Shown: one piece after another, positions 24,821 to 33,546 of the stretch | How positions within the stretch are numbered: the stretch's first letter is position 1 | Layout: each line of letters begins with the position of its first letter | Assembly: GCF_009755605.1 (NCBI RefSeq) | Contig: NZ_WPNZ01000018.1 | Coordinates: forward strand, 62,001-126,000 | Direction: 5' to 3' | DNA: 64,000 nucleotides | Source of the DNA: Streptomyces typhae | GTDB taxonomy: Bacteria > Actinomycetota > Actinomycetes > Streptomycetales > Streptomycetaceae | Notes under the pieces: model-generated | Databases searched by the model: none | What the model was told of the DNA's origin: nothing | What the model saw: only the letters and a program-made list of their open reading frames with translations | Position numbers and translations under genes: made by a program

Positions 24821-25579
24821 TCAACGCCGTACCACCAGGACGTCCACCTCGTACGCCTCCTCCACCGTCCCCTCGGGGAACAACTCGCTCAGCAGCGCCC
24901 GCTCCTCGGCCAGGAACTCCGCCGTCCGCGCCGCGTCCAGGACGAGGAAGGGCGAGTGGCTGGTGACGTTGGCGAGGTGGGTGTCGAGCGGGACGGTGCG
25001 GTTCCACGACAGTTTGCGCCGTGTGAAGGGGAGCTCGCCCAGGCCCGCGAGGCGCCCGGCGTCCTCGTCGTCGAGATGGCGGCGCGCCGCGGGCCGCACC
25101 CCGCACGCCCGCGCGATCCGCTCCCGCTGGGCGACGGCCCACGGCGCGTCGGCAGCGTCCGTGTTCCACCACAGCGCGAGGGCCCCGCCAGGACGCAGCA
25201 CCCGCATCGCCTCGGGCACGGAGCGGTCGGTGTCGGTCCAGTGCCAGGACTGGGCGTACGTCAGCAGGTCGAGCGAGTCCGTGGCGAGCGGCAGCGCGTT
25301 GCCGTCGCCCCGCACCACGGGCACGCCGGGCAGCGCGCGGCGCAGCTCGGCGCTCATGGCGTCCCCGGGCTCCACGGCGAGCACCCGTGCGCCGCGCTCC
25401 CGCAGCAGGGCCGTGGCGATGCCGGTGCCCGCGCCGACGTCCGCGGCGCGGGCCCCTGCGAGCGGCCTGCCGCCGATCTCCTCCACGGCGTCCAGCAGGG
25501 CGGGCGGATAGGAGGGCCGGTTCGCGGCGTACTGGGCGGCGGCCGAGTTGAAGGAGTGGGCGCGCGAGGGGGAGGTCAT
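24821..25579 (-). CDS. Class I SAM-dependent methyltransferase
   Basis: A 252-residue enzyme with a Methyltransf_11 core. It opens HSFNSAAAQYAANRPSYPPA. Motif I is ADVGAGTGIATALL and the acidic loop LAVEPGD. Motif II/III is LLTYAQSWHWTDTDRSVPEA followed by MRVLRPGGALALWW. This subgroup (YAANRPSYP, SWHW) is widespread in actinobacteria, and its small-molecule substrates are mostly unknown. The ATG at 25579 follows the 56-base gap after the co-directional amidohydrolase gene, so the two may be one transcript. Confidence 0.9.
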   Translation of the reverse strand: MTSPSRAHSFNSAAAQYAANRPSYPPALLDAVEEIGGRPLAGARAADVGAGTGIATALLRERGARVLAVEPGDAMSAELRRALPGVPVVRGDGNALPLATDSLDLLTYAQSWHWTDTDRSVPEAMRVLRPGGALALWWNTDAADAPWAVAQRERIARACGVRPAARRHLDDEDAGRLAGLGELPFTRRKLSWNRTVPLDTHLANVTSHSPFLVLDAARTAEFLAEERALLSELFPEGTVEEAYEVDVLVVRR

Positions 25580-25635
25580 GCTCCCATCCTCGCGCGGCGT
25601 GCGTCAGTGCGAGGCGGACGGGGGCTGTGCCGGTG

Positions 25636-27261
25636 TCACAGTCGGGTGTCCCGGTGGACGGGTTCGCCGTCGACGACGGTGAGCAGGACCGGGAGGTCCG
25701 GCAGTTCCGTGGCCTCGGTGGTCAGCGGGTTGCCGCCGAACGCCGTCAGGTCGGCGCGGTGGCCGACCGCGATACGGCCCGCCTCGTGCTCCTCGCCCGC
25801 CGCGTACGCGGCGTTGACGGTCATGCCCTGGAGGGCCTCCAGGGCCGTGAGCGCCTGCTGCGGGCCGTGCGGCGGGAGGGTGAGGTCCCGGCTGGGGCGG
25901 CGGTGGCGGGCTCCCGCCATGACGCCGAGCGGCGGGGACGGGGCGATCGGCCAGTCGGAGCCGAGGACGACGACGGCACCGGAGTCGTGCAGGTCGCGGC
26001 AGCGCCAGGCCCGGGAGGCCCGCTCCTCGCCGAGGCGGCGCGACCAGTTGTCGGTGTGGTCGGCACGGGTGAAGTCGCAGCAGTGGGTCGGCTGCATGGA
26101 GGCGACGACGCCCAGTTCGGCGAACCGGCGCAGGGTGTCGTCCGGGACGGTCTCGATGTGCTCGACGCGGTGCCGCACCGGCCTGCTGTCCTCGGCCTGG
26201 GCCTTCTGGACGGCGTCGAGTACGTGGCGTACGGCGGCGTCACCGATGGCGTGCGTCGCGGTGGGCACCCCGGCGCGGTGGAGTTCGCCGACGACACGGG
26301 TGTACTCCTCGGGGTCGGGCCAGAACGCATGCCGGGACTCGCCGTGGCAGTCGGGGTGTTCGAGCCACGCGGTGCCGTTGTCGATGGTGCCGTCCATGAA
26401 GATCTTCACGCCGCGGGTCTGCCACAGCCTGCCGCCCGTGCCCTGCTGCTCGATGAGCGCGCGCACGCCGTCGGCACCGGTGCCGGGCTGGCACCAGGGG
26501 GCCACTCGCAGCCGCAGCGGCAGCCTTCCGGCCGCGTCGAGTTCGCCGTAGAAGGCGAGGCTGTCGCCGTTCGCGTCCATGGCGTGGCCGCCGGTGAGGC
26601 CCGCGGCTGCCATGGTGTGCAGGGCGGCGGCGAGCCGTTCGAGCCGTTCCTCGCGGGTGGGCTGCGGGGCGGCGCCCTCCACGAGCGCGCAGGCGGCCTC
26701 TTCGAGGAGCAGTCCTGTGGGGCGGCCCGCGGCGTCGCACACGACCTCCGCGGTGGCCTGGTCGAAGGTGCGCGGACCAGTGACCCCGGCCAGTTCGAGG
26801 GCGCGCCTGCTGGCCAGCATGGAGTGCGCGTCGAAGAGCAGCAGCAGGGCGGGCACGCCGTCGAGGACGGCGTCGAAAGGGGCGATCCCGACGGGGCCCC
26901 CGGCGAAGACGTTGGGGTCGAGGCCCCAGCCCTGGAGCCAGGCGCCGGGGGCGAGGTCGCGCACCGCGCGGGCGAGTGCCGCCCGCACCTGCTCCACGTC
27001 GGCGCAGCCCGACAGGTCGAGGCCGTGCGTCAGGTCGGCGCCGGTGGCGGGGTGGATGTGGCCGTCGACCAGGCCGGGGGTCACCACCGCGCCGCCCAGG
27101 TCGAGGACCGTGGTCGAGGTGTCGGCGAGCGAGCGGATCTCCGCGTCGTCGCCGAGGGCGGTGATGCGCCCGGCGGCCGCGGCGAGCGCGGTCTGCGGCA
27201 GCAGCTCACCGGTGACCGGGTCGAGCAGCCGGGCCGAAAGCAGGACGAGGGAGGTGCTCAT
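25636..27261 (-). CDS. YtcJ-like amidohydrolase
   Basis: A 541-residue amidohydrolase (COG1574 type). The metal-binding HxH is in VTPGLVDGHIHPATG (His68, His70). Other conserved blocks are HAMDANGDSLAFYGEL, KIFMDGTIDNGTAWLEHPDC, ATHAIGDAAVRHVLDA, RHRVEHIETVPDD and VVLGSDWPIAPSPPLG, which carries the late metal Asp. It should hydrolyse a C-N bond of a cyclic or acylated amine. Next come a TetR gene and an NCS1 permease, suggesting uptake and cleavage of a nucleobase-like or hydantoin-like compound. AAGGAG precedes the ATG. Confidence 0.9.
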   Translation of the reverse strand: MSTSLVLLSARLLDPVTGELLPQTALAAAAGRITALGDDAEIRSLADTSTTVLDLGGAVVTPGLVDGHIHPATGADLTHGLDLSGCADVEQVRAALARAVRDLAPGAWLQGWGLDPNVFAGGPVGIAPFDAVLDGVPALLLLFDAHSMLASRRALELAGVTGPRTFDQATAEVVCDAAGRPTGLLLEEAACALVEGAAPQPTREERLERLAAALHTMAAAGLTGGHAMDANGDSLAFYGELDAAGRLPLRLRVAPWCQPGTGADGVRALIEQQGTGGRLWQTRGVKIFMDGTIDNGTAWLEHPDCHGESRHAFWPDPEEYTRVVGELHRAGVPTATHAIGDAAVRHVLDAVQKAQAEDSRPVRHRVEHIETVPDDTLRRFAELGVVASMQPTHCCDFTRADHTDNWSRRLGEERASRAWRCRDLHDSGAVVVLGSDWPIAPSPPLGVMAGARHRRPSRDLTLPPHGPQQALTALEALQGMTVNAAYAAGEEHEAGRIAVGHRADLTAFGGNPLTTEATELPDLPVLLTVVDGEPVHRDTRL

Positions 27262-27393
27262 AGGGGCTCCTTGGCTCTGGTGGGCTCAGTGCGGGGGGTG
27301 CGGGGGGGCGGGGGGCGATTGGGACCGCCGAGTGGGTTCCCGACGGACCGGTGGGCCGCCGCCGGGCCCGGGTCTAGGTCCGGGGGTTGATCC

Positions 27394-27590
27394 GTGGACG
27401 TGGGTGGTCGGTTGCGGCCGGGCGGCGGCTGCCGAGGACTGTGGATGTGGGCGGTCGGTTACGTCCGGGCGGCAGTCGCCAAGGACAGTGGACGTAGGCG
27501 GTCGGAGACGTCCGCGCGGCAGCCCCCGCGGACAGTGGACGTGGGCCATCGCTTACATCCGCGCGGCAGCAGCCCCCAAGGACAGTGGAC
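27394..27590. repeat. Intergenic 47 bp minisatellite
   Basis: Four units begin GTGGACGTGGGCGGTCGG (or variants) at 27394, 27441, 27488 and 27535, with lengths 47, 47, 47 and 50 bp and a truncated fifth at 27585. They fill much of the 427-base gap between the amidohydrolase start and the TetR stop. No gene is supported in this gap. Confidence 0.9.
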
Positions 27591-27688
27591 GCGGACGGCA
27601 TGCGGCCGTCGGCGCGTCGCCGATCGGCAGGGGCGGCGTCCGGCACTGCCGGGACGGCGGAAGCGCAGGGCCGACGGGCGCGTCGGCG

Positions 27689-28384
27689 TCAGCGCGCGGC
27701 CCCCCGGGGTCCGCCCACCCCACCGGAGTCGGCCGTCGGAGCCGAGTCGTCCGGCATCGCCCCCAACGTACCCGGGGCGAGGCCGAGTTCACGCTCCGCC
27801 GTCGTGACCGGGAGCCGCCGCACCGCCGGCGGGTCCTCGCTCGTGGCGGCGCTGTTGACGAGCATGCCGAGGCCGTCGAGGACCACCAGGATCTGAATGG
27901 CCGTCACCAGCGGGTCGGCGGTGCGGAATTCGCCCTGTGCGACGCCGTCCCGGATGAGCGCTTCCATGCGGTCGCGCCAGGCGGCCTCCTGGACGCCGAC
28001 GCGTGCGCGCAGGGCGGGGCGGTACCGGCTGAGGTGGCGGGCGTTGAGCCAGAGGCGGCTGATGTCGTCGTAGGCCTCCCCCGTCGTCCGGGCGAGGAGC
28101 CGCGCCAGATGCCGGGTGGGCGTGGCGCCCGACCGGTCGGCCGGGAGGAGTTCCTCCAGTTCGGAGGCGGCGGCGGTGCCGTAGGCCTCGGCCACGAGGT
28201 CGTCCGCCACCGGGAAGTAGTGGCTGATCAGACCCGGCCGGACGTCGAGCTCCTCGGCGACGCGCCGCAGGGTGATGCACTCCAGTCCCTCGGTCAGCGC
28301 GACCGAAGCGGCTGCGGCAACGATTTCCGCACGTCTGGCCGCTGGAGATTTGCGGATTCGTTTGTTCGGAACGCTTGACGGCAT
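27689..28384 (-). CDS. TetR family regulator
   Basis: A 231-residue regulator from ATG 28384. The N-terminal HTH (RRAEIVAAAASVALTEGLEC; ITLRRVAEELDVRPGLISHY FPV) is followed by a helical ligand domain with RLWLNARHLSRYRPALRARV. The last 40 residues are Pro/Gly-rich. A further ATG at 28420 would extend it by 12 residues into the shared promoter region. It is divergent from the NCS1 permease across 67 bases and is its likely regulator. Confidence 0.9.
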   Translation of the reverse strand: MPSSVPNKRIRKSPAARRAEIVAAAASVALTEGLECITLRRVAEELDVRPGLISHYFPVADDLVAEAYGTAAASELEELLPADRSGATPTRHLARLLARTTGEAYDDISRLWLNARHLSRYRPALRARVGVQEAAWRDRMEALIRDGVAQGEFRTADPLVTAIQILVVLDGLGMLVNSAATSEDPPAVRRLPVTTAERELGLAPGTLGAMPDDSAPTADSGGVGGPRGAAR

Positions 28385-28451
28385 GGAATCAATGCTATTG
28401 AGTGTGCGACCAATAAGCAAGCAGGTGCCATATCAGCATCCGGAGGGCCGC

Positions 28452-29891
28452 ATGGCATCCACGATTCCCGACCCGCACGAGAGCACCTGCGCGGACCGCC
28501 CGGAGGCGCCGCCCGCCGCGGACCGGGCGGGGCGCGTCGAGGCCCACGGCATCGACCACATCCCGGAGCGGGAACGCCACGGCCACCCGCGGCAGTTGTT
28601 CTCCGTCTGGGCGGCGGCGAACGTCAACTACCTGAGCCTCGTGATCGGCGGCACCCTCGTCCTCATGGGCCTGACCCTGGCGCAGGCCTTCGCGGTGATC
28701 GTGGTGGGCAGCCTGTTCTGGCTCCTGACGGGCCTGCTCGCCGTATCCGGCCCGGCGGCGGGCGCGCCCAGCGAAGTGATCACGCGCGCGATCTACGGAA
28801 TCCGCGGCAACCGCGTCAACAACGCGGTCGTCGGCTGGATGATCTCCGTCTGCTACTTCGCGCTGAACCTGGCCGCCGCCGCGACCGCCGCCTTCTCCCT
28901 CGTCGAGAAGGCCGGTGTCACGGCGAGCACCGGTGTCAAGGTGGTCGTGGTCCTGGTCGTCGCCGCGCTCACGCTCACCATCGGCGTCTACGGCCACGGC
29001 ATGATCATGAAGTTGTATCTGCCGATCACGCTGGCCCTCGCCGCCGTGTTCGCCGTCGTCGCCGTCGGCGTGTTCCGGCACACCGACTTCTCGTACGCGC
29101 CGTCCACCGCGCCGAGCGGCACCGAGTTGTGGACGATGCTGCTGGCCGGGGTCACCCTCATCGGTGCCGGGCCGCTCTCATACACCACCAGCGCGGACTT
29201 CGCACGCTATCTGCCGCGCACGGCGTCGCGGCGGGCGGTCATGGGCTGGACGGCGCTCGGCGGGTTCGTGCCGAGCGTCGTCGTCTGTTCGCTGGGGGCC
29301 TGCGCCGCGACCGCGGTCGACATGACGGATCCGCAGTCGGGGCTCCAGCAGCTCCTGCCGGGCTGGTTCGACCCGGTCTTCCTTCTCGCCCTGGTCCTCG
29401 GCACGATCGCCATCAACGCCCTGACCGCCTACAGCGCGGGGCTCGCCCTCCAGGCCGTCGGCATCCGCATCCGCCGCTCCCTGAGCGTGCTCGCCGACGG
29501 GACCGCCGCCGTCTCCCTCACCCTCTACGGGCTCCTCGTCTCCGACTTCCTCGACACCGTCAGCAACGTCCTTCAGCTCACCGTCGTCCTGCTCGGACCC
29601 GCCATGGCCGTCTACGCCACGGACATCGTGCTGCGCCGCAACCGCTACGACGGGCCCGCCCTGATGGACGAGACGCCCACCGGCCCCTTCTGGTACACGG
29701 CCGGGGTCAACATGGCGGGGGCGCTCGCCCTCACGGGGGGTGTCGCCGTGTCCGCCCTGTGCGTCAACACCCTGTACACCGGGCCGATCGCCCACGCCCT
29801 GGGCGGCATGGACCTGGCCCTGCCCGCGGGCATCGTCGTGGCCTCGGGCCTGTACGTCCTCCTCGCACGCACCGCGCTCAGGGGAGCCTGA
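28452..29891 (+). CDS. NCS1-type purine-cytosine permease
   Basis: A 479-residue transporter from ATG 28452 (GGAGGG upstream). It has about 12 membrane helices. It begins with the family entry GIDHIPERERHGHPRQLFSV then WAAANVNYLSLVIGGTLVL, and later GIRGNRVNNAVVGWMISVCY and FARYLPRTASRRAVMGW. NCS1 permeases import nucleobases, hydantoins or related vitamins by cation symport. With the amidohydrolase and TetR genes it forms a small uptake/catabolic set. It converges with the ABC transporter operon with only three bases between stops, and no terminator hairpin is seen. Confidence 0.92.
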   Translation: MASTIPDPHESTCADRPEAPPAADRAGRVEAHGIDHIPERERHGHPRQLFSVWAAANVNYLSLVIGGTLVLMGLTLAQAFAVIVVGSLFWLLTGLLAVSGPAAGAPSEVITRAIYGIRGNRVNNAVVGWMISVCYFALNLAAAATAAFSLVEKAGVTASTGVKVVVVLVVAALTLTIGVYGHGMIMKLYLPITLALAAVFAVVAVGVFRHTDFSYAPSTAPSGTELWTMLLAGVTLIGAGPLSYTTSADFARYLPRTASRRAVMGWTALGGFVPSVVVCSLGACAATAVDMTDPQSGLQQLLPGWFDPVFLLALVLGTIAINALTAYSAGLALQAVGIRIRRSLSVLADGTAAVSLTLYGLLVSDFLDTVSNVLQLTVVLLGPAMAVYATDIVLRRNRYDGPALMDETPTGPFWYTAGVNMAGALALTGGVAVSALCVNTLYTGPIAHALGGMDLALPAGIVVASGLYVLLARTALRGA

Positions 29892-29894
29892 CGC

Positions 29895-31670
29895 TCACGG
29901 GGAGCGGACCAGCACCGACCCCTCGTCGAGGCGGACCACGCGCGGCAGCCGCGCGATGGTGGACTCCCGGTGGGCTATGACGATGAGGGTGCGGTCCGCG
30001 CGCAGGGTGTCGATGGCCGCCTCCAGACGGTGCGCCGTCTCCGGGTCGATGTCGGCCGTCGCCTCGTCGAGGACCAGGACGGCCGGGTCGACGAGGGCGG
30101 CCCGCACCAGACCGACGAGTTGCAGCTCGCCCGCGGAGAGCATGCCCTCGCCCCCGCCGAGCCGGGTGTGCAGGCCCTCGTCGAGACCGGCCACCCAGTC
30201 CGTGAGGCCGAGGTGCGCGACGGCGGTCCTGACGCGGTCCTCGTCCGGGTTCCCGGGCACGAGGCCCAGGTTCTCAAGGACGGTTCCGTCGATCATGTGG
30301 ACGCGCTGGGGGACCAGGACGACACGGGTGCGCAGCTCCCGCGGTGTGAGGTCGCGCAGGTCGACGCCGTCGTAGCTGACGCTGCCGGAGTCGGGGGTGT
30401 AGAGGCCGGTGACGAGTTTGGCCAGCGTGGTCTTGCCCGCTCCGGTGGGGCCGACCAGGCCGATGCGCTCACCCGGTGCGATACGCAGGGACAGTCCGTG
30501 CAGGACCTCGGTCGCGGTCACGTACGAGTAGTGCACGTCGTGGACTTCCAGGGGGCCGCGTGCGGCGGTGACGAACTCCTTGTGCGTGCTCGCGTCGTCG
30601 GCCTCGCCGACCTCGTCGGCCTCGTAGGCCTTGTCGGCCTCGTCGGTGTTCGCGGGATCGCCGTCGTCCGCCCCGGGGCGTCCGGACGTCACGTCGAGCA
30701 GGTCGAGGAGCCGGGCGAGCCCGACCAGTGTCAGCTGGAGCTGGCCGACCAGGTTCGAGGCCTGCGTCGCGGAGTCGAAGAGCTGGCGGGTCGCGAGGAC
30801 GAAGACCACGACGGCGCCGACGCTGATCGTGCCCTCGTCGGCCAGCCACCCGCCGACGAGCAGCAGGACGGCGGTGGTGACGCCCTGCACGACGCGGGAG
30901 AGGCTGATGACGAACAGCGAGCGCTGGCTGCGCCGTGCGCTGCGGTAGCGGTGCTCGCTGTCCTTGAGGAAGCGCTGCCGCCAGAATCCGACGCCGCCGC
31001 TGGTCTGGAGCATCTCCCGGGACTGCACCAGTTCGCGGTAGGTGGTGGCCACGGTGCCCGCGGCGGCCGCCTCGGCGGCGAAGGCCGGGTTCGCGACCCG
31101 CTTGAACAGGCGCAGCACACAGACGATCGCGGGCACGAACACCACGAGCAGGACCAGCGTCAGGAGGGGCGAGTAGGTGAGCAGGAGCACCGTGGTGAAG
31201 AGCAGATAGCCGGCCACCGTGAGGACGTCGGGCAGCTGTCCGCGGACGAAGTTGGCGAGGTCCGCGATCTCGGTCGTCGTACGCCGCAGCAGGTCCCCGG
31301 AGGGGTGCGCCTCCAGGAAGCGCAGGGGGGCGCGGGACAGCCGTTTCACCGCGAGGTCGCGCAGCCGCCGTACGACGCGTTCGCCGACCGTCGTCAGGAG
31401 CAGCTCCGCCTGCCGGAAGAGGACGAGGCGGGCCACCGCGAGCGCGGCGAGGACGGCCACGGCGGTCATCAGCCCGGCGCGGTCGCGCTCCAGGAGCTGG
31501 TCGACGCCCGCGCCGATCACCGCCGGTACGGCGACCGCCGTGAGGGTGGCGGCGGCGCTGCAGCCCAGGGCGGTGACGATGCCCCGCTTGTGGTCGCGCA
31601 TATGGGGCCAGGCACGGCGCAGTACGGCGCGCTGGTCGGGGGTAGCGGTCAGCCGCTGCTGTTCAGCCAC
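29895..31670 (-). CDS. ABC transporter half (TMD-NBD), second of heterodimer pair
   Basis: A 591-residue half-transporter read from GTG 31670, which overlaps the preceding ABC gene by eight bases. Six helices (about 25-310) precede the NBD. Walker A is GPTGAGKTT (about 408), the signature deviates as LSAGELQ (about 511), Walker B is VLVLDEATADIDPET with the catalytic Glu (about 531), and the H-loop is IAHRES. An acidic linker rich in DEADKAYEADEVGEADD joins the domains. With its partner it forms an IrtAB/YbtPQ-like or exporter-type heterodimer. Its position behind a siderophore-interacting protein favours ferric-siderophore transport, but direction cannot be read from sequence. Confidence 0.9.
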   Translation of the reverse strand: MAEQQRLTATPDQRAVLRRAWPHMRDHKRGIVTALGCSAAATLTAVAVPAVIGAGVDQLLERDRAGLMTAVAVLAALAVARLVLFRQAELLLTTVGERVVRRLRDLAVKRLSRAPLRFLEAHPSGDLLRRTTTEIADLANFVRGQLPDVLTVAGYLLFTTVLLLTYSPLLTLVLLVVFVPAIVCVLRLFKRVANPAFAAEAAAAGTVATTYRELVQSREMLQTSGGVGFWRQRFLKDSEHRYRSARRSQRSLFVISLSRVVQGVTTAVLLLVGGWLADEGTISVGAVVVFVLATRQLFDSATQASNLVGQLQLTLVGLARLLDLLDVTSGRPGADDGDPANTDEADKAYEADEVGEADDASTHKEFVTAARGPLEVHDVHYSYVTATEVLHGLSLRIAPGERIGLVGPTGAGKTTLAKLVTGLYTPDSGSVSYDGVDLRDLTPRELRTRVVLVPQRVHMIDGTVLENLGLVPGNPDEDRVRTAVAHLGLTDWVAGLDEGLHTRLGGGEGMLSAGELQLVGLVRAALVDPAVLVLDEATADIDPETAHRLEAAIDTLRADRTLIVIAHRESTIARLPRVVRLDEGSVLVRSP

Positions 31671-33414
31671 CGTGGGCCACCTGCTCTTCCGTCTCTTGCG
31701 TCGTGGGGGCGGCCGCGGCCGGGGGCTCCTTGAGGGTGACGACGGTGTCGGCCGCCTCCAGGAGGGCTTCTCGGTGGGTGGCGCACACCACGGCCGTTCC
31801 CTCGGACCAGGCGCGCAGCCGCTCCAGGACGGTCCGTTCCGTGGCGGCGTCGACGGCGGAGGTGATGTCGTCGAGGAGGAGGACCGCGGGGCGGCGCAGC
31901 ACCGCGCGGGCCAGGGCGAGGCGTTGGAGCTGGCCGCCGGACAGCGTGCTGCCGCGTTCGCCCACCTCGGTCTCCAGGCCGTCGGGCAGACCCGCGAGGA
32001 AGCCGTCGAGGGCGGCCACCGCGCAGGCTTCGCGAAGGTCGTCGTCGGTGAGGTCGGCGCCGAGACGGAGGTTGTCGGCGATGGTGCCGCTGACGGTGAC
32101 GGGGCGCTGGGGCACGAACGCGATGCGCGCGTGCAGCCGGTCGGGGGCGACGTCGTCGAGGGAGGTGCCGGCGAAGTGGACCGTGCCGCCCGCGGGGGTG
32201 GCGAGGCCGGCCAGGATCCGCAGGAGCGTGGTCTTGCCCGAGGCCATGGGGCCGGTGACGGCGACGAGTTCACCGGGGCGGGCGGTCAGGGAGACGGGGG
32301 CGAGGACCATCCTGCCGCCGGCCTCGGCACTCACCCGCACGGCGGTCAGCGTGCCCTGGCGCGGCATCAGCCGGCCGCCGTCGGCGGCCCCGGCGGGCGG
32401 GATCGTCAGGACCTCCTGGAGCCGGCGGGCGGCCGTCACGGCCTGACTGAGCTGGCTGAGCCGCAGGGTGAGGACGCCGACCCACATGACCAGCATGCTC
32501 ATCCACCCGGCGAACGCGACGATGCCGCCCACCGTCATGCTGTCGCGCAGCACGGCGAGGCCGCCGAGGCCGAGGCCCGCGGCGAGGGCGGCGGCGGGCA
32601 CGAACGGGGAGAGCGCGGCCCAGTTCGCCGAGATCCGGGCGGTGCGCAGCGTGTGCTCGCTGACCGCGGCGCTGCGGGTGGCGTGCCGTCGTACCAGTTC
32701 GGGTTCGCCGCCGATGCCGCGGACGGCGGCGCTGGCGGAGAGCAGTTCCTCGACGGCGTCGGCGCGGCTGCCGTGGGCGGCGGAGAGGGCCGTGTTGGCC
32801 TTCCCGAAGCGCTTGGGGAACCAGTAGGTGTTGATCCACACCAGGGGCGGCACACAGACGAGGCAGACCACGGCGAGCAGCGGGTCGAGGCGCACGATGG
32901 CCACGATCATCACCACGAAGCCGATCAGGCCGGTCACGAAGGACCCGAAGCCCATCAGCCAGATCCGTACGAGGTCGACGTCGCGGGTGCCGCGCATGCC
33001 GAGGTCGCCCTCGCCGAAGCGGCCGAGGGCGCGGGTGTCGAGCGCGGAGATCCGGTCGGCGAGGGCGAGGTAGAGGCGGTTGCCCTGGAGCGTCCCGGAC
33101 ACAGTGGCGAACCAGCCGAGGACCATCTCGGCGCCGGCCGCGGCCACGCCCGCGAGGACGATCGCGAGCGACCAGCGCAGCAGCGCCCCGTCGTCGTGTC
33201 CGACGATGCCCCGGTCCACGGCACGTTCGATGAGCCAGGGCATGGAGATGAGGGCCAGTTGGTAGACGAGGCCACCGAGCACCGACAGGGTGACGAGGAC
33301 GGCGCTGCCGCGCAGACATCCGGCGAGGAGGCGCAGCGGTTCGGCGCGGGCAGGTGCCGCGGCGGGCGGGGCGGTGGAGGTCGTGGCGGGCGCGGCGGTG
33401 GGGGTCGTCGTCAT
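31663..33414 (-). CDS. ABC transporter half (TMD-NBD), first of heterodimer pair
   Basis: A 583-residue half-transporter with an Ala/Pro/Thr-rich N-terminus, a type IV exporter-fold membrane domain (about 40-320), and an NBD with Walker A GPMASGKTT (about 391), canonical signature LSGGQLQ (about 491) and H-loop CATHRE. In Walker B the catalytic Glu is Asp (VLLLDDITSAVD, about 513). Together with the partner's weak LSAGE signature this makes one degenerate ATP site, as in asymmetric heterodimers. It is 132 bases downstream of the siderophore-interacting protein, on one probable iron-regulated transcript. Confidence 0.92.
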   Translation of the reverse strand: MTTTPTAAPATTSTAPPAAAPARAEPLRLLAGCLRGSAVLVTLSVLGGLVYQLALISMPWLIERAVDRGIVGHDDGALLRWSLAIVLAGVAAAGAEMVLGWFATVSGTLQGNRLYLALADRISALDTRALGRFGEGDLGMRGTRDVDLVRIWLMGFGSFVTGLIGFVVMIVAIVRLDPLLAVVCLVCVPPLVWINTYWFPKRFGKANTALSAAHGSRADAVEELLSASAAVRGIGGEPELVRRHATRSAAVSEHTLRTARISANWAALSPFVPAAALAAGLGLGGLAVLRDSMTVGGIVAFAGWMSMLVMWVGVLTLRLSQLSQAVTAARRLQEVLTIPPAGAADGGRLMPRQGTLTAVRVSAEAGGRMVLAPVSLTARPGELVAVTGPMASGKTTLLRILAGLATPAGGTVHFAGTSLDDVAPDRLHARIAFVPQRPVTVSGTIADNLRLGADLTDDDLREACAVAALDGFLAGLPDGLETEVGERGSTLSGGQLQRLALARAVLRRPAVLLLDDITSAVDAATERTVLERLRAWSEGTAVVCATHREALLEAADTVVTLKEPPAAAAPTTQETEEQVAHGG

Positions 33415-33546
33415 GCCGCACGCCCCGTGCAGAGAACCAGCATGGCTCCGTCGACCTCCGTCGGTGGTTGCGGGTGTCGGTGGCGGCCCTCGCCACCGGG
33501 ACGGCCTGCGCGGCCGCGGCCGTGGTGTGCGTGCTGCATCGCGCGC

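Noticed and set aside
27394..27590. Possible CRISPR array or small RNA cluster
   Set aside because: Units abut each other directly, have no spacers, and no Cas gene is nearby.
33415..33546. Small plus-strand membrane peptide between the SIP and ABC genes (RVSVAALATGTACAAAAVV)
   Set aside because: It is antisense to the operon spacer, with no ribosome site and no recognised family; composition alone can give this run.
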